A DNA stretch of 40,271 nucleotides from CAYGZQ01 sp964354375 [NCBI: uncultured Planctomycetota bacterium] (GTDB lineage: Bacteria > JAJVIF01 > JAPKYR01), in the NCBI GenBank assembly GCA_964354375.1, contig CAYGZQ010000018.1, forward strand, positions 18,046 to 58,316. The letters run 5' to 3'. Positions within the stretch are counted from its first letter, which is position 1. Every line of letters starts with the position of its first letter. The notes under the pieces are model-generated. The model worked only from the letters and a program-made list of their open reading frames with translations, had not been told where the DNA came from and searched no databases. The translations under genes and the position numbers were made by a program. Shown in pieces: positions 40,096 to 40,271 of this stretch.

Positions 40096-40271
40096 CGCGT
40101 CCCGCGCTTTGCGACTCGAGACGAGTCGGCTCCCGGGTCCGAAGCACGAGACGTGCTCGGCACGGATCTGTCTGGTCGATTTCGATCTCGGGACGTCGCC
40201 GGTGCTGAATGCGTCCCGCATTTCGGGAATCGGAGATAGCGCGTCCCGCGCTTTGCGACTCGAGACGAGTC
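40052..40271. repeat. 76-bp direct repeat with triloop hairpins at the window end
   Basis: Bases 40052-40127 recur at 40196-40271 with two differences. The copy spans the end of the lipoprotein gene and its 3' flank. The block contains hairpins AATGCG-TCY-CGCATT, AGCGCG-TCC-CGCGCT, GACTCG-AGA-CGAGTC and AGCACG-AGA-CGTGCT, with part of the set repeated. Bases 40172-40195 resemble coding bases 39976-39999 (TGGTCGATTTCGA...CTCGGGAC), so the second copy looks like a shortened duplicate of the gene's 3' end. The window stops on the last base of a hairpin. Confidence 0.85.

Overview
The window reads as a 40 kb stretch of chromosome from a GC-rich, Gram-negative-type bacterium, probably an uncultured lineage. 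Signs of an outer membrane or double envelope are an RseP-type site-2 protease next to dxr, several large predicted lipoproteins, and a GspG-like type IV pilin/pseudopilin. The two giant lipoproteins with a shared N-terminal module and the SBBP/FDPG repeat proteins are typical of poorly studied environmental phyla; I cannot name the phylum from sequence alone. There are no rRNA, tRNA, CRISPR or IS transposase genes. Both ends of the window lie inside direct repeats, so it may be a complete contig broken at repeats.

Layout. 0.1-4.9 kb (+): a YfhO-like multi-pass membrane protein and a UvrD/PcrA helicase. 5.2-15.3 kb (-): two very large lipoproteins that share an N-terminal module but carry different C-terminal repeats (PKD-like versus SBBP), then a TPR/pseudo-peptidase protein coupled to a TaqI/Eco57I-like adenine methyltransferase. 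15.5-19.8 kb (+): a small acidic-tailed protein, MazG, a DUF2723 membrane glycosyltransferase-like protein, a NUDIX hydrolase, a zinc-ribbon membrane protein and a DUF2752 protein. 19.9-22.4 kb (-): a membrane-embedded spermidine-synthase-like protein. 22.5-24.7 kb (+): cupin, NAD-dependent sugar epimerase and an ABC-2 permease without its ATPase. 24.7-30.0 kb (-): an accessory block holding a MinD/FlhG-like ATPase, an unusual Cys-rich BtrH-like protein overlapping a beta-class DNA methyltransferase, and two tandem copies of a two-gene module (nucleotidyltransferase-like gene plus a very small gene). 30.1-34.5 kb: TPR protein, pilin, ferredoxin, a non-coding region with twin small RNA genes, and TetR and MarR regulators. 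34.7-40.1 kb (+): dxr, an RseP homologue with about four PDZ repeats, and a PKD/SBBP lipoprotein.

Most notable are (1) two paralogous small RNA genes on the minus strand at about 32.69-33.03 kb. Each has a near-consensus promoter, a diverged 5' hairpin, an identical pyrimidine-rich core containing an anti-Shine-Dalgarno-like CUACCUCCU, and a shared terminator stem. (2) A duplicated nucleotidyltransferase/small-partner module at 28.1-30.0 kb, with all junctions overlapping, which looks like a two-component toxin-antitoxin or defence cassette related in outline to AbiE/MenT systems but with an unfamiliar partner. (3) A family of short intergenic hairpins whose stems differ while the three-base loop stays RGA/TCY, sitting with four families of longer MITE/REP-like palindromes.
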